The notes below the pieces were generated by a model. The model ran no database searches, was not told the DNA's origin, and saw only the letters and a program-made list of their open reading frames with translations. A program made the position numbers and the translations under genes. A DNA stretch of 7,548 nucleotides from assembly GCA_024686055.1 (NCBI GenBank), contig JAIBDV010000133.1, forward strand, positions 1-7,548. The letters run 5' to 3'. The stretch is from Neptuniibacter sp. GTDB lineage: Bacteria; Pseudomonadota; Gammaproteobacteria; Pseudomonadales; Balneatricaceae. Below, in pieces: positions 1-6,154 of the stretch (within the stretch, counting starts at the first letter, position 1; each line of letters begins with the position of its first letter).

Positions 1-90
1 CAGAAGCAGCCCGAGCAACTGCGACTGCTTATTTTCCAGCACCTGACCGGCTGGCGGCGCTATATTGAGCCGGACAAAACAGACAACTAA
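1..90 (+). CDS. 3' end of an unidentified gene (partial)
   Basis: Frame 1 is open from the first base to a TAA stop at 88-90 and encodes the last 29 residues of a protein. The peptide is rich in Gln, Leu and Arg and ends in a hydrophilic, charged tail (YIEPDKTDN). Amphipathic spacing (LRLLIFQHL) suggests a C-terminal helix. No motif identifies the family. It ends 99 bases before the receptor start, and a probable Fur-regulated promoter lies in that gap, so the two genes are probably not simply co-transcribed. It could be a short chance ORF, but the codon choice (cag, ctg, cgc, acc, ggc) matches the neighbouring genes. Confidence 0.5.
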   Translation, partial: QKQPEQLRLLIFQHLTGWRRYIEPDKTDN

Positions 91-114
91 TAACAATAAG
101 ACACAGTATCAAAT

Positions 115-135
115 AAAAGTAATTATCATTACTTT
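115..135. promoter_or_regulatory. Fur box (ferric uptake regulator operator)
   Basis: The sequence AAAGTAATTATCATTACTTT (116-135) is a perfect 8-bp inverted repeat around a 4-base centre. Aligned to the classical 19-bp Fur consensus it matches at about 12 of 19 positions, including an unbroken ATCATTA core. It overlaps the probable -35 of the siderophore receptor gene. That is where iron-loaded Fur would block RNA polymerase, fitting repression under iron sufficiency. The assignment rests on sequence pattern plus the downstream gene type. Confidence 0.75.
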
Positions 136-161
136 ACAAATTGGCGCCAATTAAATATTGT
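133..161 (+). promoter_or_regulatory. Probable sigma70 promoter of the siderophore receptor gene
   Basis: TTTACA (133-138, 5 of 6 to the -35 consensus) and TATTGT (156-161, 4 of 6 to the -10 consensus) are separated by 17 bases. Transcription would begin near base 168, leaving a leader of roughly 20 bases before the ATG at 190. The -35 overlaps the Fur operator. AAATAT/TTAAAT just upstream offers an alternative -10, so the exact start is uncertain. Confidence 0.5.
139..152. promoter_or_regulatory. Perfect 14-bp palindrome in the promoter spacer
   Basis: AATTGGCGCCAATT reads identically on both strands. It lies between the predicted -35 and -10 of the receptor gene, immediately after the Fur operator. 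A strict palindrome in that position is typical of an operator for a dimeric regulator, but I do not recognise which one. Cruciform or chance origin is possible. Confidence 0.4.
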
Positions 162-164
162 CTG

Positions 165-181
165 CTCCCTCTAGCAGGGAG
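165..181 (+). promoter_or_regulatory. Leader hairpin that contains the receptor's ribosome binding site
   Basis: CTCCCT (165-170) and AGGGAG (176-181) are perfectly complementary around the 5-base loop CTAGC. The right arm is the Shine-Dalgarno sequence for the ATG at 190 (spacer 8). A competing pairing, CTGCT (162-166) with AGCAG (173-177), is also possible. If transcription starts near 168 the left arm would be only partly transcribed, so the structure matters only if the true start is upstream. Confidence 0.35.
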
Positions 182-189
182 ACTTATTG

Positions 190-2196
190 ATGCGTTGTAT
201 TCAGAAATGCCCGTTGTCGCTGGCCATTGCCCTGGCACTGACCTCTCAGAGCCTTTACGCCCAGCAACTGGACACCTTTACCGTGACCGGCACAACCACC
301 ACAGCCGCTGGCGCCAGCCAGAGTGGCCTGAAAATGGACGCCGACTGGCGTCAGGTGCCACAGAGCGTCAGCCAGATCGAGCGCGTTGCGTTCGAACAGC
401 GCGGAGCTGTCAAACTCGACGATGCCCTGCGGGGAATCCCCGGTATCAACCGGGCGCTGGGTGAGGGTGCCCGCGACCATTTCAGTATTCGTGGCTACGA
501 TGCCCTGAACGACCTGTACCGCAATGGCCTGCGTGATGGCGGCAGTGCTCAGGCCTACCGCAGCCTGCAGAATATCGAGCGTATTGACGTAGTCAAAGGG
601 GCCGCTGGCGCACTCTATGGCCGCGGCTCAGCCGGTGGTCTGATTAACCTGGTGACCAAGAAAGCCGATGGTGAACGGGTACGTGAGCTGGACCTCAGCG
701 CAGGCAGTTTCAATCAGCACGGGCTGGCCCTGGATGTGGGTGATCAGCTGAGCAGTCAGGTGAATGGCCGACTGAATATGGAGTATCGCAGCGCCGACTC
801 CTTTGTCGATCACGTTGAAGGCGACACACTGTTTATCGCCCCCAGCCTGCGCTTCGAACTCAGCGAACGCAGCCAGCTGGACCTCGATCTGGAATACCTC
901 AATCAATCCCAGACTCCCTATCGCGGGGTACCATCGGTGGATGGCAAGCCGGTCAATGTGGACAGCTCCACCTACTACGGCGGTCTGAGCGATTATCAGG
1001 ATAATGAATCCGTGCGCGCCAACCTGGCACTGACTCAGCAACTGACCCCGGCTATGCAGTGGCGTAACAGCGTTTACTACAGCCGGGTCGAGATGGAACA
1101 GTCAGCCACCCGTAACAAAAGCGTGGCCGATGGCCTGCTGAACCGCTCAGTGGTGGCCTTTGCCTTTGATCCTCAGGTAGACGCCGGGCTGCAATCCGAG
1201 CTGAGCTGGCAGCTGAACAGCAAGCACCAGCTGCTGTTTGGTGCCGAGCTGGCCCACATGGAACGCACCAGCACCAGTACCGGCGCAAGCGCTCCGACCA
1301 CGGACCTGCTGAACCCGGTCAGCGTCAGTTATCCACAACCGGTACTGGCGGCGAACCGGACCAACAGCATTAACAGCTATGCACTCTATGGCCAGGATCT
1401 GATCCAGCTGTCCTCGCAGCTGAGCCTGCTGGCCGGGGCCCGTTATGACCATATCAACACCCGCCAGAGTGCAGCCAGCGGTGCCAAGCTGACCACTTCT
1501 GAAGGCAAGTTAAGCCCCCGCCTGGGCCTGAGCTATGCCATCAGCCCGCAGACCTCGCTGTACACCAGCTGGGGCCGCTCCTATCAGCTGCCCTATGGCG
1601 GCATCTATTCCAGCGCGACCAAAGCGGCCATGCTGGAAACCAGCCTGAGTGAAATTGGCGTCAAAGCTGAACTGCTGGAGAACCGTCTGCAGCTGGGTGC
1701 CTCGCTGTTCCAGCTCGACCGGGAGTCACCACAGACCGATGCCATGCAGCAGGTGATTGATATCGCCCGTGACCGCCACGAAGGGGTTGAACTGGAAGCC
1801 CACGCCCAGCTGACACCACAGTGGCAGCTCAGCGCCGGTTACACCTGGCTGGATGCCCGTAACCGCGACAGTGGTATGCAGCCCAATGATGTGCCCGAGC
1901 ACACCCTGTCACTGTGGAACAGCTATGAACCGGCCCAGGACTGGACTCTGGCTGGCGGCCTGTATTACGTCAGTGAACGTTTTGCTGGCAACAACCAACA
2001 GGTGAAGCAGGACAGCTATCAACTGGTTGATCTGATGGCCAGCTATGAAACCGGCCCACACCGGGTACAGCTGAACATTAATAATCTGCTGGATGAGGAC
2101 TATACCCTGGGTGCCACAGGCGGTGGCTCCGGCCTGCACCAGATCGGCTACGGCGCACCGCGCAGTGCCAACCTGAGTTACCGGCTGTCGTTCTGA
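190..2196 (+). CDS. TonB-dependent siderophore receptor (outer membrane)
   Basis: This 668-residue protein is a complete TonB-dependent outer-membrane receptor that would import a ferric siderophore using TonB/ExbB/ExbD energy. Residues 1-24 form a Sec signal peptide (hydrophobic LAIALAL, cleavage SLYA|QQ). DTFTVTG (about 28-34) is a TonB box. The plug domain (about 50-157) carries the family pattern SIRGYD, RNGLRDGG, then IERIDVVKGAAGALYGRGS and GGLINLVTKK. The rest is a beta-barrel of alternating aromatic strands ending in a terminal Phe (YRLSF) for BAM recognition, preceded by NNLLDEDYTLGA. The length is normal for this family. I chose ATG 190 over the adjoining TTG 187 because AGGGAG (176-181) sits 8 bases before it. 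A Fur box overlaps the promoter. The ligand cannot be told from sequence: catecholate and hydroxamate receptors share these motifs. Confidence 0.93.
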   Translation: MRCIQKCPLSLAIALALTSQSLYAQQLDTFTVTGTTTTAAGASQSGLKMDADWRQVPQSVSQIERVAFEQRGAVKLDDALRGIPGINRALGEGARDHFSIRGYDALNDLYRNGLRDGGSAQAYRSLQNIERIDVVKGAAGALYGRGSAGGLINLVTKKADGERVRELDLSAGSFNQHGLALDVGDQLSSQVNGRLNMEYRSADSFVDHVEGDTLFIAPSLRFELSERSQLDLDLEYLNQSQTPYRGVPSVDGKPVNVDSSTYYGGLSDYQDNESVRANLALTQQLTPAMQWRNSVYYSRVEMEQSATRNKSVADGLLNRSVVAFAFDPQVDAGLQSELSWQLNSKHQLLFGAELAHMERTSTSTGASAPTTDLLNPVSVSYPQPVLAANRTNSINSYALYGQDLIQLSSQLSLLAGARYDHINTRQSAASGAKLTTSEGKLSPRLGLSYAISPQTSLYTSWGRSYQLPYGGIYSSATKAAMLETSLSEIGVKAELLENRLQLGASLFQLDRESPQTDAMQQVIDIARDRHEGVELEAHAQLTPQWQLSAGYTWLDARNRDSGMQPNDVPEHTLSLWNSYEPAQDWTLAGGLYYVSERFAGNNQQVKQDSYQLVDLMASYETGPHRVQLNINNLLDEDYTLGATGGGSGLHQIGYGAPRSANLSYRLSF

Positions 2197-2229
2197 GCAA
2201 AGTCATCTGCTACTGCAAATAGCCTGTCA

Positions 2230-2253
2230 CCGTCCCGGCCACCACCGGGACGG
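2230..2253. terminator. Hairpin between convergent genes, possible bidirectional terminator
   Basis: CCGTCCCGG (2230-2238) pairs perfectly with CCGGGACGG (2245-2253) around a 6-base loop (CCACCA). It lies 33 bases after the receptor stop and ends one base before the stop codon of the convergent membrane-protein gene. Neither strand has a T-run after the stem, so this is not a canonical intrinsic terminator. It may act as an RNA 3'-end stabiliser or a weak two-way terminator. Confidence 0.55.
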
Positions 2254-2254
2254 C

Positions 2255-3586
2255 CTATCCAGCCAGCCCCACCAGCACCAGTACTCCCACCACAGCCGTG
2301 GTCATCACCAGCGCATAGGGCAGGTTCCAGCGCATCACCTGATAAATATCTGCCTGGTAACGACCGTGCAGCGCCAGGTTAATCCCCGACAGCGGCCCAA
2401 CCGCAGTACCCACCGACCAGCATGCCAGTAAGACCAGTGCGAACAGCAACTGCTGCCCCTCTTGCGGCGTAACCAGGCTGGCCAGCACCGAGATACCAAT
2501 AATGGGATGCAGCCCGGCAATTGCCGCCGCCATAATCGCCAGCAGGCTGAGGATGGCAGGCCCGACACCAAAATCATCAAACAGCTGCCAGCCCGCCAGC
2601 GTACTGACCAGCACCGCCAGCCCCTGGGTCATCAATCCGGCTGACAGGAACAGGGTGATCTCATTACACATCTGCGGCAGCCGCTGCTGAATATGGTTGC
2701 GCACCTTACGCGCGCCTTTTTCACTGCGCCGCTGAAACCCCAGATAGATTGTCAGGCTGAGTACAGGTGCCAGTGCGGTAATCAGCACCAGCACCGGCAC
2801 ATCCGGCTGCCATTGATGCAGCGCCAGTACCAGGCTGGCCATCAGCGCCGGAAACCAGAGACTGGCCAGCTGCAGCGGATAACCCTGAAACTGATCACAA
2901 TCCGGGTCACGGCCCAGCTCCCAGAGGGTAAACAGCAAGCCAGTCAGTGCCAGCGGCACGCCGACCATTAACAGTTGCAAGAGAGGGGCATCCGGCACAT
3001 AGGCCAGTGCCACCGCCATGGAGGCGTAGAACGGTGACCAGAACGCTCCCAGCGTCAGCGCCCGGTTAACGGTCAGGGTCTGTAATCGACTGAGCCGCCC
3101 GTCTTTGCTGATGCGGTCAGCAAAGATAAACATCGCCGACAGGTTGATCACCGAGGCAAACAGATGAATACCCAGTAATGTGGAAAGCAGCCCTTTGCGC
3201 CCAGACAGCAACGCCGTCTGCCGATCGGCTTTGTCCAGTCGTACCAGCGAGAGAAAACTGACGGAGACCACCATGGAAATAATCGCTGTATTGGCACCCG
3301 CCAGATTAGCCCAGTCCACCTGGGCATCACGCAACAGCCCCCAGCCCAGGCTTGCCCCACCGGCCACCAGCATGATGGAACTGAGCAAGCGGGTCTTCGC
3401 CGCCGTACGTTGCCAGAGCAGCACGATTGCCAGCCAGTAGCAGAGGCCGACCAGGCTACCCGCCAGCTCCACACCCAGCCCACGCAGAGCGCTGGTTATA
3501 ATAGCGATCAGAATAAGTCCCGCCGCCAGCCGCTGTATCAGCAGGCCTGAACGGGACGGCGTCGAAATAGAAGAAGAGGTCTGCAA
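2255..3586 (-). CDS. Multi-pass inner-membrane protein, transporter-like, substrate unknown
   Basis: This 443-residue, strongly hydrophobic protein has about 12-13 predicted membrane segments (near residues 14-33, 40-57, 67-84, 98-115, 133-156, 178-197, 201-223, 240-257, 262-283, 309-331, 342-371, 380-405 and 420-443). A basic loop (about 284-303, RRSEKGARKVR) separates two halves. Motifs that may be functional are NRALTLGAFWSPF (174-186), HPIIGIS (360-366) and GPLSGINL (397-404). Small-residue, helix-breaking stretches like these resemble ion-transporter-superfamily carriers (ArsB, DcuC and dicarboxylate carrier types), but I cannot assign a family or substrate. Start choice: the frame is open to a TTG at 3637 and has an ATG at 3619. 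The best ribosome site is TAAGGA (3599-3594), 7 bases before TTG 3586, which also gives a short natural N-terminus. The 3619 start would add 11 residues (MRRRYRHKDLH) and has no well-placed Shine-Dalgarno. The gene is downstream of the glycosyltransferase gene on the same strand and has its own possible promoter. Confidence 0.8.
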   Translation of the reverse strand: MQTSSSISTPSRSGLLIQRLAAGLILIAIITSALRGLGVELAGSLVGLCYWLAIVLLWQRTAAKTRLLSSIMLVAGGASLGWGLLRDAQVDWANLAGANTAIISMVVSVSFLSLVRLDKADRQTALLSGRKGLLSTLLGIHLFASVINLSAMFIFADRISKDGRLSRLQTLTVNRALTLGAFWSPFYASMAVALAYVPDAPLLQLLMVGVPLALTGLLFTLWELGRDPDCDQFQGYPLQLASLWFPALMASLVLALHQWQPDVPVLVLITALAPVLSLTIYLGFQRRSEKGARKVRNHIQQRLPQMCNEITLFLSAGLMTQGLAVLVSTLAGWQLFDDFGVGPAILSLLAIMAAAIAGLHPIIGISVLASLVTPQEGQQLLFALVLLACWSVGTAVGPLSGINLALHGRYQADIYQVMRWNLPYALVMTTAVVGVLVLVGLAG

Positions 3587-3644
3587 GTGAAGGTCCTTAT
3601 GGCGATAACGACGGCGCATTGAAGGCCAGAGCTCCAACGCGCCG

Positions 3645-3650
3645 ATTATA
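3645..3650 (-). promoter_or_regulatory. Consensus -10 element upstream of the membrane-protein gene
   Basis: The minus strand reads TATAAT, a perfect -10 hexamer, about 59 bases before TTG 3586. No good -35 is visible at 16-18 bases upstream (the best is TGCGAT). Transcription would begin near 3638, which leaves almost no leader for the TTG at 3637 and argues for a start further in. It suggests the gene can be expressed independently of the glycosyltransferase gene. Confidence 0.4.
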
Positions 3651-3707
3651 CGCCGTGACCACCGTCGATCGCAGTCGTCATTTAAGCTAAACAGACCGGT
3701 ACAGCTC

Positions 3708-4586
3708 TCAGGCCGCCCCTTTCACAAACTCCAGAAATTCGGCATGGTCTGCCAGGCACTCCATGGTTTTTGCCAGGCTCTGGTCCGGGTTCAGCTGGCG
3801 GTTCCAGGCCTCCATCACCAGCTGCTGGCGCAGCACTTTATCGGTGAGCCGTTTATCGTCCAGGTCCAGCGACCAGGGGATGGGCTGATCAACGCCCAGC
3901 ATCCCCCAGCGATGGGCATGGGGTTGCTGATACAGCCGCAGCAAGGCATGGAAATCTTCCATACCCGCCGTCAGCAGGCCATGTTTTTCGCCGGGAAGAT
4001 GCAGCCGTTCACCATCACCACCGTCACAGGCCGGGTCAAACCCTGCCAGGGCTTTCAGCGTTTCGGTGCGCCAGATCGCGCCAGTGTTCTGTGGTATCCG
4101 CCAGGGCAGTGAAGCCTGCCAGCCAGTCCGTAAAAAACCCAGTACCGCCAGATCAGACTCATGCATCAGCTGCTGCGCCCGGTTCAGCTGTTCACCGGTA
4201 ATGGCCAGCTCTGGCGACCAGCACATTACGTACTCGGTATGTACCTGGGCCAGCCCCTGGTTCAGCGCCTGAGCACTGCCCGGATTCGGCCCCCAGCCGT
4301 CATGGACCAGCTGAACGGCAATATCAGTACCGGCGTACTCATCCCCCAGCTGCTGCGCTACCATGGCACGGGTCGGGTAGACGCCTTGCGCATCATACTG
4401 CTCGGCAATCGCCTGCGCTGGGTCCGCATGCACGATCACCCGCAGCTGTGACAGCACTCGATTGTGCTGCAAAAAAGCCCGTAGCTGCTGACCACGCTGC
4501 TCGTTGTACTGCGCAAGTAACTGGGAATCCTGTGCCTTATCGGCACTGAGAAAAGACCGTACAAGCACGGTTATCTGGCGCTGCAT
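3708..4586 (-). CDS. Glycosyltransferase, GT-A/family 2-like, without a clear DxD motif
   Basis: This 292-residue soluble protein is predicted to transfer a sugar from a nucleotide-sugar donor, probably in cell-surface or exopolysaccharide synthesis. The N-terminal strand ITVLVRSF (5-12) and RVIVHADP (49-56) fit the Rossmann-like GT-A start. GSAQALNQGL (103-112) matches the family's G-x-A-x-A-x-N-x-G-L helix. NTGAIWRTETLKALAGFDP (167-185) matches the acceptor-side 'N-x-A-x-R-x-x-L-x-x-x-G-G-F-D' motif, and GMEDFHAL (208-215) resembles the catalytic ED motif. At the place of the metal-binding DxD the protein has YVMCWSPEL (119-127). ATG 4586 is chosen over an upstream in-frame ATG at 4637 because GGGAGG (4598-4593) lies 6 bases before it. 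No transmembrane segment is seen. The gene follows tag by 103 bases on the same strand. The fold is fairly secure, the reaction unknown. Confidence 0.7.
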   Translation of the reverse strand: MQRQITVLVRSFLSADKAQDSQLLAQYNEQRGQQLRAFLQHNRVLSQLRVIVHADPAQAIAEQYDAQGVYPTRAMVAQQLGDEYAGTDIAVQLVHDGWGPNPGSAQALNQGLAQVHTEYVMCWSPELAITGEQLNRAQQLMHESDLAVLGFLRTGWQASLPWRIPQNTGAIWRTETLKALAGFDPACDGGDGERLHLPGEKHGLLTAGMEDFHALLRLYQQPHAHRWGMLGVDQPIPWSLDLDDKRLTDKVLRQQLVMEAWNRQLNPDQSLAKTMECLADHAEFLEFVKGAA

Positions 4587-4689
4587 AACTGACCTCCCGA
4601 GCACTGTGGCCCAGTCACTGATGGGGTATAGAATCACCTTAGCAGCAAGCCGTGAGAGCAGGACGAATCCGGGTCAGGAAAAGCAGTGA

Positions 4690-5259
4690 TTATGGCTGGC
4701 AGCAGTAACAGTCCTGGCTGTGGTCATTGACCACCCCCGTGGCCTGTAAATAGGCATAGATAATGGTGGTACCGACAAAAGTCATACCGCGCTTTTTCAG
4801 ATCTTTGGCAATGCGATCACTCAGTTCAGTCGAGACCGGCACTTCAGCCATACTGGCAGGCCGATTAACGATAGGCTGGTTATCGACAAAGCCCCACAGA
4901 TACGCATCAAAACTGCCAGATTCCTGCTGGATCGCCAGAAAAACAAGGGCATTTTTACGGGTAGAGAAAACTTTCAGCCGGTTGCGCACAATGCCACTGT
5001 TGAGCAACTGTGCTTCCAGTTCATCATCCGTCATCACCGCAACACTCTGCGGGTCAAAGTTTTTAAAGGCAACGCGATAACCGTCCCGCTTGTTCAGGAT
5101 AGTCTGCCAGCTCAGTCCGGCCTGGGCCCCTTCCAGAATCAGCATCTCGAACAGACGCTGATCATCGTGTTCTGGCACACCCCACTCTTCATCGTGATAA
5201 CGGGTATAACGCTCATCTTTATCCGTGGCCCAGCCACAACGAATCGGGTTGTTATTCAT
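4690..5259 (-). CDS. tag: DNA-3-methyladenine glycosylase I
   Basis: This 189-residue enzyme excises 3-methyladenine from alkylated DNA, starting base excision repair. It aligns by eye with E. coli Tag along nearly its whole length: RCGWAT, YHDEEWGVPEHDD, LFEMLILEGAQAGLSW, KKRGMTFVGTTIIYAYLQATG and VNDH. The zinc ligands of the family are present as Cys8, His22, His180 and Cys184 (the last two as H-x3-C). Glu43 corresponds to the active-site Glu38 of E. coli, with Trp51 in the base pocket. The start at ATG 5259 matches the family N-terminus and has AGGG 6 bases upstream. An in-frame extension to 5343 is unlike Tag proteins. It is divergent from the small ORF at 5388 and first of three genes on the minus strand. 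The C-terminus is Cys-rich (CYCCQP), as in E. coli. Confidence 0.95.
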   Translation of the reverse strand: MNNNPIRCGWATDKDERYTRYHDEEWGVPEHDDQRLFEMLILEGAQAGLSWQTILNKRDGYRVAFKNFDPQSVAVMTDDELEAQLLNSGIVRNRLKVFSTRKNALVFLAIQQESGSFDAYLWGFVDNQPIVNRPASMAEVPVSTELSDRIAKDLKKRGMTFVGTTIIYAYLQATGVVNDHSQDCYCCQP

Positions 5260-5307
5260 CTTCTGCCCTGGTGAACTATGCTTATTGGCGCATGATGCCA
5301 TAGGGAA

Positions 5308-5324
5308 TTGACAATAACTGTCAG
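5308..5324. promoter_or_regulatory. Dyad between divergent tag and small ORF, with -35-like hexamers
   Basis: TGACA (5309-5313) and TGTCA (5319-5323) form a 5-bp inverted repeat around ATAAC in the 128-base divergent intergenic region. The left arm includes a perfect TTGACA -35 hexamer on the plus strand and TTGTCA on the minus strand. No convincing -10 lies 16-18 bases away on either strand, so promoter or operator function is tentative. Confidence 0.25.
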
Positions 5325-5387
5325 CAGCTTCATCTATCTGCAATATCTCTGGGTAAAAATGGATGCGAAACCAAAGAGGAAAAAATA

Positions 5388-5594
5388 ATGGATAAACATC
5401 GAATCACCGGCCAGCTGAAACAGTTGCTGCGCAGCGGCTACTCTATCGACGACGTACGTAACATGGCAATCGGCCCCCGCGCTCTGGTAGAGCAGGCTAT
5501 CCTGGACTACCAGGCACAGCGTGAAAAACGGGCAAAGTCACAGCGCACCCTGAGCCATCAGGCCAGCTTCGCGATGTACCTGGGCACGCGCTAA
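5388..5594 (+). CDS. Small basic protein of unknown function (68 residues)
   Basis: The ORF has a good ribosome site: AGAGGA (5375-5380) is 7 bases before the ATG, and its codon use is like that of its neighbours. The product is soluble, with no signal peptide, membrane segment or cysteine. The N-terminal part (DKHRITGQLKQLLRSGYSID) and the centre (GPRALVEQAILDYQAQREK) look helical. The tail is basic (KRAKSQRTLSHQ) and ends in AMYLGTR. The net positive charge and helical content could suit a nucleic-acid or protein-binding role, but I recognise no family. It is divergent from tag and about 200 bases upstream of the cytochrome gene, which has its own likely promoter. Confidence 0.65.
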   Translation: MDKHRITGQLKQLLRSGYSIDDVRNMAIGPRALVEQAILDYQAQREKRAKSQRTLSHQASFAMYLGTR

Positions 5595-5694
5595 GCTCGC
5601 CCACCTGCTTCTACTGCTTACAACTACACTACGACTTTAGCCGCCAAAGCTTGATTCAAGGCAGTTTCAGTAAGGGTTCATCATAGGTAGTGTA

Positions 5695-5722
5695 TTTACA
5701 TCATGATAACCTTATGCATAAA
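5695..5722 (+). promoter_or_regulatory. Possible promoter of the cytochrome c gene
   Basis: TTTACA (5695-5700, 5 of 6) is followed 16 bases later by CATAAA (5717-5722, 4 of 6). The implied leader of about 70 bases contains a 6-bp inverted repeat (CCCACC 5732-5737 with GGTGGG 5748-5753, 10-base loop). No FNR- or ArcA-type site is recognised. Confidence 0.3.
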
Positions 5723-5797
5723 TTGCGCGGCCCCACCTGGTGAGATGGGTGGGAAAGATAAAGGCCTCATTCCTTGTGAGCACTGAAGGACATAATT

Positions 5798-6103
5798 ATG
5801 AAAAAAGTTTTGATCGCGACACTGGCTACTGTTCTGCTGACACCTGCTGCAGCTATGGCAGAACGTTCCGGCGCTGATGTCTACAACACTAAATGTACTG
5901 TCTGCCACGCGACTGGCGCAGCGGGCGCACCAAAACTGGGTGACGCAGCAGCATGGGCACCACGCGCAGCGATCGGTGTTGACGCTCTGGTAGCGAGCGC
6001 AACCAAAGGTAAAGGCGCGATGCCACCTAAAGGCCTGTGCATGGATTGCTCCGCAGGCGAACTGAAGGCTGCTGTCCAGCACATGCTGGATAACTCCAAG
6101 TAA
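5798..6103 (+). CDS. Periplasmic cytochrome c5-like monohaem protein
   Basis: This 101-residue class I c-type cytochrome would shuttle electrons in the periplasm, to a terminal oxidase or another acceptor. Residues 1-21 are a Sec signal peptide (MKKVLIATLATVLL, cleavage AMA|ER). CTVCH (33-37) is the covalent haem site, with His37 as one axial ligand. Met75 in GAMPPKG is the other. Cys81 and Cys84 (GLCMDCS) form the extra disulfide typical of cytochrome c5, and the mature size of about 80 residues also fits that family. AAGGA (5786-5790) lies 7 bases before the ATG. The codons are strongly biased to ctg, gct/gca, ggt and aaa, suggesting high expression. The gene is monocistronic: it has its own leader, and a strong terminator follows 12 bases after the stop. 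Confidence 0.92.
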   Translation: MKKVLIATLATVLLTPAAAMAERSGADVYNTKCTVCHATGAAGAPKLGDAAAWAPRAAIGVDALVASATKGKGAMPPKGLCMDCSAGELKAAVQHMLDNSK

Positions 6104-6115
6104 GTTTACTGCCAC

Positions 6116-6146
6116 AAAAAAGCCCTGACTTGATCAGGGCTTTTTT
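6116..6146 (+). terminator. Intrinsic terminator of the cytochrome c gene
   Basis: GCCCTGA (6122-6128) pairs perfectly with TCAGGGC (6134-6140) around the 5-base loop CTTGA, followed by six T (6141-6146). Six A precede the stem (6116-6121), so it could also work on the minus strand and shield the cytochrome gene from transcription leaving the insertion sequence. The insertion sequence starts 8-9 bases further on. Confidence 0.95.
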
Positions 6147-6148
6147 AT

Positions 6149-6153
6149 GTCTG
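6149..6153 (+). repeat. Possible 5-bp target site duplication, left copy (GTCTG)
   Basis: GTCTG lies one base outside the left inverted-repeat tip. The same five bases occur at 7454-7458, one base outside the right tip. IS3-family elements make 3-5 bp duplications, so the length fits. The one-base offset on both sides means the true element ends may each include one extra base. Confidence 0.5.
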
Positions 6154-6154
6154 T

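Noticed and set aside
141..464. 107-residue plus-strand ORF over the receptor start
   Set aside because: It runs through the promoter palindrome and leader, overlaps the receptor signal peptide in another frame, and has low-complexity Arg/Pro-rich content typical of a shadow frame.
5260..5343. 28-residue N-terminal extension of tag
   Set aside because: Known Tag proteins begin just before the RCGW motif, and ATG 5259 has its own ribosome site; the extension has no family match.
5649..5662. CTTGATTCAAG palindrome upstream of the cytochrome gene as an FNR site
   Set aside because: The FNR consensus needs TTGAT and ATCAA half-sites separated by four bases; here the half-sites are fused around one base.
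5696..6115. 139-residue minus-strand ORF rich in Cys and His over the cytochrome gene
   Set aside because: It is the antisense shadow of a clear cytochrome c5 gene; the Cys/His content comes from that gene's codons, and no ribosome site supports it.
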